Below, one piece after another: positions 8,113-11,691 of a DNA stretch of 11,691 nucleotides (position 1 is the first letter of the stretch; every line of letters begins with the position of its first letter). Both the position numbers and the translations under genes were made by a program. The notes beneath the pieces are model-generated. The model was not told the DNA's origin and searched no databases. It saw only the letters and a list, made by a program, of their open reading frames with translations. This DNA comes from Desulfovibrio sp. (lineage in GTDB: Bacteria; Desulfobacterota; Desulfovibrionia; Desulfovibrionales; Desulfovibrionaceae): positions 1 to 11,691 of the forward strand of contig JAITDR010000013.1 in assembly GCA_031282465.1 (NCBI GenBank). Direction: 5' to 3'.

Positions 8113-8535
8113 ATGATGAACGGCACCGGAAACAGCAAGCAACAGCGCAGGAGTGCTGCTCTTCGTAAAAAATTTCTCCGACACTGCCTGACGTACGCGG
8201 GCGCTTACGAAGATTATCCATTCCATGATGAAACCGCTGTGCTGCGCCACGGAGGGAATCGCCGTATCTTCGCCTTGTTTCTGAAACACGGTGATTGTGA
8301 GTTGTTGAACCTTAAATCGGAGCCGTTCAATGCCTTATACCGGCGCAACGCGTTCCCGTCGGTTATTCCAGGATATCATATGAACAAAGTCCACTGGAAC
8401 AGTATAGTTCTGGATGGAACTGTCCCTGATGATGTCGTGAAGGAGATGATTGACGAAAGCTACGATTTGACCAAGCCGAAAATGCGTAAACGCAAATTTA
8501 CCGTCATTACCAACGACCAAACAAACGAGATGTAA
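8113..8535 (+). CDS. MmcQ/YjbR family protein
   Basis: A 140-residue protein of the MmcQ/YjbR family (a CyaY-like fold, sometimes annotated as DNA-binding; function not established). Recognisable features are AYEDYPFHDET near the N-terminus, the RIFALFLKHG strand, LNLKSEPF, PGYHMNKVHWNSIVLDGTVPDD and the closing ESYDLTKPK. The wording is closest to YjbR proteins I associate with clostridial genomes (impression only). Two adjacent ATGs (8113, 8116) are possible and only a weak GGG precedes them, 3-5 nt upstream, so the start is uncertain by a codon. It is the first gene of the plus-strand group. Its TAA is 3 nt before the ADP-ribosylglycohydrolase start, so the two are almost certainly co-transcribed. 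It diverges from the glycosyltransferase across a 200-nt gap. Confidence 0.88.
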   Translation: MMNGTGNSKQQRRSAALRKKFLRHCLTYAGAYEDYPFHDETAVLRHGGNRRIFALFLKHGDCELLNLKSEPFNALYRRNAFPSVIPGYHMNKVHWNSIVLDGTVPDDVVKEMIDESYDLTKPKMRKRKFTVITNDQTNEM

Positions 8536-8538
8536 CCT

Positions 8539-10437
8539 ATGCTTGGAGCAATTGTCGGCGACATTGTAGGCTCGCGTTTTGAATTCAACAATCATCGCAG
8601 TAAAAATTTCGACTTTTTTGCGGATGGTTGCTTCGTTACCGACGACGGCATTATGACGCTCGCCGTGGCCAAGGCCATTATGGAATGCGCCGACAGCCGG
8701 TTTGACGAGTCGTTGCTTAGTCACAATGCCGTCAAGTATATGCAGGAAATCGGCCGAAAATATCCCGACTGCGGTTTCGGAAGGATGCTCAACAATTGGA
8801 TATTCAGTGACGACCCGCGGCCCTATAACAGCTTTGGCAACGGCGCCGCCATGCGGGTTTCGCCCTGCGGTTTCATTGCTGAAACCGAAGATGAAGCGAA
8901 ATTTCTCTCCAAAATCGTGACGGAGGTCACGCACAATCACCCTGAAGGACTGAAGGGCGCGGAAGCCGTAGCTGTGGCCGTCTATATGGCGAAAACAGGC
9001 TCAACAAAAAAGGAAATCCGGGAGCGTATCGATAACGACTACTATCCCCTTGACTTCACGCTCAACGGCATTCGGACAACCTACCGGTTTAATGAAACCT
9101 GCCGGGAGACAGTGCCGCAGGCAATAGTTGCCTTCCTCGAAGCCGTAACCTTTGAGGATGCTGTCCGCAACGCCGTCAGCATCGGTGGTGACAGCGACAC
9201 GCTTGCCGCCGTAACGGGCAGTATTGCCGAGGCGTATTACGGCATTGACCGATCGCTTGAAAAGGCTGCAATGAAGTTTTTGGATGCCGAACTGCGCGGT
9301 ATCTACGCGGCATGGAAGAAATACGTCAAGAGCGTCTATCAGCCGCAAAAGCTGAAGTTCATAACAAAATATACAGGAAAGACGACAGACCCCGGTATGG
9401 CGTACAGCTTTGAGGCGGAGTTTTATGTTTTCTTGAAGATGAACGACGAGTACGGCTTGAAGCAATATGTCGACATATTGAAAAAGAACGGACTTGAATG
9501 GAAAGAGGCATCACTTAGGAATGCCGATGTAAGCAAACTCGACGAAATCGCTGTTCTTGCACTTGTGACGGCTGTTCTGCGGGCCGACCACTTCAGCAAC
9601 GGCATTTTTGAAACGTTTGCCCGTGAGGGAATATTGGAAAAATGGCTCGTCAGGCTGAAAGAAATTGACGACGCGCGTGAAGCGGAACAGGAAAGGGCCG
9701 ATGTTGTCGCGTTTAGAATAGATGTTGAGCGAGACATTCACAAAGAGAGCCTTGAAATCTCGGCGAAGGAATTGTTTATACGTGAACATCATGACTCCTT
9801 CGGCGACATTACCCACCATTACACGTTCAATGGGACGCTTCAAGTAGACGCAGTCGAACAGATACTGGAGGAAGCCGGAAAGGCTCTCGCCGCTGAAGGC
9901 TGGCTTGAAACGGACGAAAAATCGCCCCACGGCACCTACAGGTATACTCTTGTCGCCTCCCGCTCCGATGAAACAACGGTGCGACGGCGCGGAAATTACG
10001 ACCGTGTTCATATTCCTGAAGAGCCGTGGGGGAAAGTAATCTCGGCCGTCAGGGGTTTTCTGGGCCTTTTCATGTTCGGCGAAATCGTGAACATGAGCGG
10101 TTTTATGAACGCGATGAGGGTAGGCGAGGTGAAATACTGCGGCGTGGAGGTTTCCAAGGGCGGCAAAATTTATCACTACCGCACTACCGACCTGCGGATT
10201 GCCGTCGGAGACCGCGTCATTGTGCCTGCGGGCGACAACAATTACGAACGGGAGGCTGTGGTGAAAACCGTGGAATTCTGCCGTTGGGACGATACTCCGT
10301 ATCCGCTCGAAAAGACAAAGCGGATACTCGGCAAAGCGGATTATAAAATACATAACACACCAAAGCTCGCGCTTCCGGGTGAAGTTGTGGGCGAAGAAGA
10401 TGACGATGCCGACGACGAGGGCGCTTACAATACCTGA
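8539..10437 (+). CDS. multidomain ADP-ribosylglycohydrolase with DUF6508-like and SH3-like C-terminal parts
   Basis: A 632-residue protein, about twice the length of a plain ADP-ribosylglycohydrolase. Residues 1-255 are the ARH/DraG-type fold that removes ADP-ribose from proteins or related substrates using two Mg2+ ions. Seen here: GAIVGDIVGSRFEF (3-16), metal ligands T34-D35-D36, NSFGNGAAMRVSP (97-109), THNHPEG (131-137) and SIGGDSDT (214-221) with D218, D220 and T221. The residue after TDD is Gly37, where Thr or Ser is usual. Residues about 288-378 resemble DUF6508 (DEIAVLALVTAVLRADHFSNG, then GILEKWLVRLKEI). Residues about 385-485 are charged and not recognised. Residues about 525-600 look like a small SH3-like barrel (KIYHYRTTDLRIAVGDRVIVPAG, then PYPLEKTKRIL), and the tail is strongly acidic (619-627). 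Metal ligands are intact, so activity is likely, but the substrate is unknown. It lies 3 nt after the YjbR gene. An alternative is that it is a NAD/ADP-ribose sensor rather than a protein deADP-ribosylase. Confidence 0.88.
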   Translation: MLGAIVGDIVGSRFEFNNHRSKNFDFFADGCFVTDDGIMTLAVAKAIMECADSRFDESLLSHNAVKYMQEIGRKYPDCGFGRMLNNWIFSDDPRPYNSFGNGAAMRVSPCGFIAETEDEAKFLSKIVTEVTHNHPEGLKGAEAVAVAVYMAKTGSTKKEIRERIDNDYYPLDFTLNGIRTTYRFNETCRETVPQAIVAFLEAVTFEDAVRNAVSIGGDSDTLAAVTGSIAEAYYGIDRSLEKAAMKFLDAELRGIYAAWKKYVKSVYQPQKLKFITKYTGKTTDPGMAYSFEAEFYVFLKMNDEYGLKQYVDILKKNGLEWKEASLRNADVSKLDEIAVLALVTAVLRADHFSNGIFETFAREGILEKWLVRLKEIDDAREAEQERADVVAFRIDVERDIHKESLEISAKELFIREHHDSFGDITHHYTFNGTLQVDAVEQILEEAGKALAAEGWLETDEKSPHGTYRYTLVASRSDETTVRRRGNYDRVHIPEEPWGKVISAVRGFLGLFMFGEIVNMSGFMNAMRVGEVKYCGVEVSKGGKIYHYRTTDLRIAVGDRVIVPAGDNNYEREAVVKTVEFCRWDDTPYPLEKTKRILGKADYKIHNTPKLALPGEVVGEEDDDADDEGAYNT

Positions 10438-10473
10438 AAATGTCACAGGATCAGGGATTGCGGCCCCGTCGGT

Positions 10474-10502
10474 TTGCTTTGAATGGGTGCATACACTATA
10501 AT
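10474..10502 (+). promoter_or_regulatory. promoter for the DUF5131 gene
   Basis: A perfect TATAAT at 10497-10502 is preceded at 17 nt by TTGCTT (10474-10479), a weak -35. Transcription would begin near 10509, about 20 nt before the ATG at 10530. This gives the third gene its own transcription in addition to any read-through from the ARH gene, and argues against the in-frame ATG at 10440, which would lie upstream of the transcript. Confidence 0.5.
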
Positions 10503-10529
10503 CAAGAAAAGCGGTCGACGCGGGGTGTA

Positions 10530-11261
10530 ATGTCGACAAAATGGAACCCTTGGCACGGCTGCCGCAAATTCAGCCCCGGCTGTCTGAACTGTTATGTCTA
10601 TCGTATGGACGCCCGGTTCGGGCGCGACCCTTCTGTTTTTTCCCTGACTGATTCATATCTGCTGCCTCTGGCTGCATACCGCGGAGGCAAGAACAAGGGA
10701 GAGTATAAACTTCAGCCTGACGGCGGGTATGTGTATACCTGTTTTTCTTCCGACTTTTTTCTTGAAGACGCGGACCCGTATCGCGCTGAGGCGTGGAAAG
10801 CCGTCCGTATTCGGCAGGATCTGCGTTTCTTCATCCCGACCAAGAGGATCCATCGCTTTCAGGAGTGCGCGCCCGCCGACTGGGGCGACGGCTACGCCAA
10901 TGTGACGGTGGCTTGCACAGCGGAAAACCAGGCTATGGCCGACAAGCGGCTTCCGACCTTCACCGCTTTGCCTATCCGGCATCGCGTGGTTATTGTGGAG
11001 CCGATTCTGGGGCATATGGATATCAGCCGGCATCTGTCGGGTATTGATGAGATCATTGTCGGGGGTGAGTCAGGCGACGGGGCGAGGGTTTGCGATTTCC
11101 GATGGGTGCTGGATTTGCATCGCCAATGTAAGGAAGCGCATACGCCGTTCCGTTTCAAGCAGACCGGAGCTTGTTTTACGGACGAGAAAGGCAGGCGCAT
11201 ACATGTGGCGCGTGTCAATCAGCATCGGCTTGCGGAACGATACGGATTGAGTTTCGGATGA
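10530..11261 (+). CDS. DUF5131 family protein (phage Gp37/Gp68-like, cysteine-cluster protein)
   Basis: A 243-residue protein that opens directly with the family hallmark STKWNPWHGC. The cysteines C11, C18 and C21 form C-x6-C-x2-C in WHGCRKFSPGCLNCYVYRMD, a radical-SAM-like iron-sulphur cluster pattern. Other conserved stretches are CFSSDFFLEDAD, RFFIPTKRIHRF, NVTVACTAENQAMADKRLP, VVIVEPILG, DEIIVGGESG and FRFKQTGA. The family is common in phages and genomic islands, and its reaction is not known to me. ATG 10530 is chosen because GGGG stands about 6 nt upstream and the promoter lies just before it. The frame is open upstream to 10440, but those 30 residues are unlike the family and have no ribosome site. 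It lies 92 nt after the ARH gene on the same strand, and no clear terminator follows it. Confidence 0.88.
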   Translation: MSTKWNPWHGCRKFSPGCLNCYVYRMDARFGRDPSVFSLTDSYLLPLAAYRGGKNKGEYKLQPDGGYVYTCFSSDFFLEDADPYRAEAWKAVRIRQDLRFFIPTKRIHRFQECAPADWGDGYANVTVACTAENQAMADKRLPTFTALPIRHRVVIVEPILGHMDISRHLSGIDEIIVGGESGDGARVCDFRWVLDLHRQCKEAHTPFRFKQTGACFTDEKGRRIHVARVNQHRLAERYGLSFG

Positions 11262-11576
11262 AGTTTCACAGACGTCCTGCCGGCATATCGTTGGTTTTTC
11301 AATTTTTATCCTATTAAATGAACAACCTCCGCAGGCATACAATGTCCAAGAAGGGGATCACTCTGCTCGCGGTGCTGATAAGAAAAGCTTGTCACCTTAC
11401 TACGCAGAACCTTACGGATCGTATTGCGCGACTTAAGGTAGGTCATTTTACATGCACATCATGCGCACTGTCGGGTCACTTTTGTACGCCGCGCAGTAGG
11501 AATGACTGTGCCAAAAAAAGCTTTGTCTCAGACGTCGTCTCGACATCATGGGACTTTGTGAGAAATTTCTTTGGTG
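11262..11576. other. non-coding stretch between the DUF5131 gene and the intron
   Basis: No gene here is convincing. A 90-codon frame (11318-11590) is open but has no family resemblance, contains the IS21-like repeats, and runs into the intron boundary, so I treat it as chance. The stretch holds the two GGTCAyTTT repeats and an 11-bp palindrome, AGACGTCGTCT at 11530-11540, shortly before the intron. No intrinsic terminator is evident after 11261. Confidence 0.5.
11441..11488 (+). repeat. paired GGTCAyTTT repeats, possible remnant of an IS21-family end
   Basis: GGTCATTTTACATGC (11441-11455) and GGTCACTTTTGTACG (11474-11488) are similar direct repeats 33 bp apart. IS21-family elements carry multiple terminal repeats of this kind (reading TGACCC on the other strand). 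No istA or istB coding sequence is present beside it, so this would be a relic end or a recombined scar. Without a full element the assignment is tentative. Confidence 0.35.
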
Positions 11577-11691
11577 GTGCGACGGCATAAACCGTCAGGA
11601 GGTAGGGGTGGTAGAAACCCCACAGAGAAGGAGTAGCCAACCACTCTGACCCCGAGTCATGCGCCGGCAGTCGTGAGGCTGACGGTGAAGC
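11577..11691 (+). mobile_element. 5' end of a group II intron, cut by the window edge
   Basis: The sequence begins GTGCGAC, the expected 5' splice-site consensus for bacterial group II introns, and the following 110 nt fold in the order known for domain I. First comes a short stem GACGG/CCGTC (11581-11585 with 11592-11596). Next is GGGGT/ACCCC (11605-11609 with 11617-11621). Then CAGAG/CTCTG (11623-11627 with 11644-11648) encloses GTAGCCAACC. A GGCAGTCGTGAGGCTGACGG segment and GTGAAGC close the visible part. The general plan parallels the well-studied Oceanobacillus intron. The reverse transcriptase gene and domains II-VI would lie beyond the right edge. Class cannot be fixed from the 5' end alone. 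Confidence 0.75.

Noticed and set aside
9511..10539. Minus-strand open frame of 342 codons opposite the ADP-ribosylglycohydrolase
   Set aside because: Shadow of a well-supported multidomain gene; no motif or ribosome site.
11318..11590. 90-codon plus-strand frame as a small gene
   Set aside because: No family resemblance, covers IS21-like repeats and crosses into the group II intron start, so likely chance.
1..11691. CRISPR array, tRNA or rRNA genes
   Set aside because: No regularly spaced direct repeats and no tRNA-like or rRNA-like sequence was seen on either strand.

Overview
The window suggests a GC-rich Gram-negative bacterium. My best guess is a Desulfovibrio- or Bilophila-like member of the Desulfovibrionaceae. 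That guess rests on protein style (a large BarA-type hybrid kinase, a MltC-like lytic transglycosylase, a DevB-type lactonase) and on a GC-rich intergenic repeat at the left edge that reminds me of that group. It is inference, not proof.

Positions 1-8000 look like ordinary chromosome, with every gene on the minus strand. In transcription order (right to left) they are: a family 2 glycosyltransferase (7911-7117) behind a good sigma70-type promoter; a TVP38/TMEM64 (VTT/DedA-like) membrane protein whose GTG start overlaps the glycosyltransferase stop by 4 nt; a MltC-like lytic transglycosylase (6338-4995); 6-phosphogluconolactonase (4805-4074); and a 1282-residue hybrid sensor kinase with HisKA, HATPase, two receiver domains and an HPt domain (4010-162). 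A perfect 19-bp palindrome lies between the transglycosylase and the lactonase. It fills the spacer of a candidate lactonase promoter and also has the shape of an intrinsic terminator. The first two genes fit glycolipid or cell-envelope work, the third is peptidoglycan turnover, pgl is the oxidative pentose phosphate pathway, and the kinase is signalling.

Positions 8113-11261 hold three plus-strand genes of visibly different, less GC-rich composition, probably an acquired module: a MmcQ/YjbR-family protein; a 632-residue multidomain protein with an N-terminal ADP-ribosylglycohydrolase domain, a DUF6508-like middle and an SH3-like C-terminal part; and a DUF5131 (phage Gp37/Gp68) protein with a radical-SAM-like cysteine cluster. 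The first two are separated by 3 nt. The third has its own promoter with a perfect TATAAT box, which fixes its start at 10530. This trio is the most likely place for an undescribed system. ADP-ribose or NAD-related chemistry is suggested by the hydrolase domain, but no function can be proved from sequence.

The right end (11262-11691) is mobile-element territory. It has no convincing gene, two spaced GGTCAyTTT repeats like the terminal repeats of IS21-family elements, and then the 5' end of a group II intron (GTGCGAC at 11577) that runs off the window.
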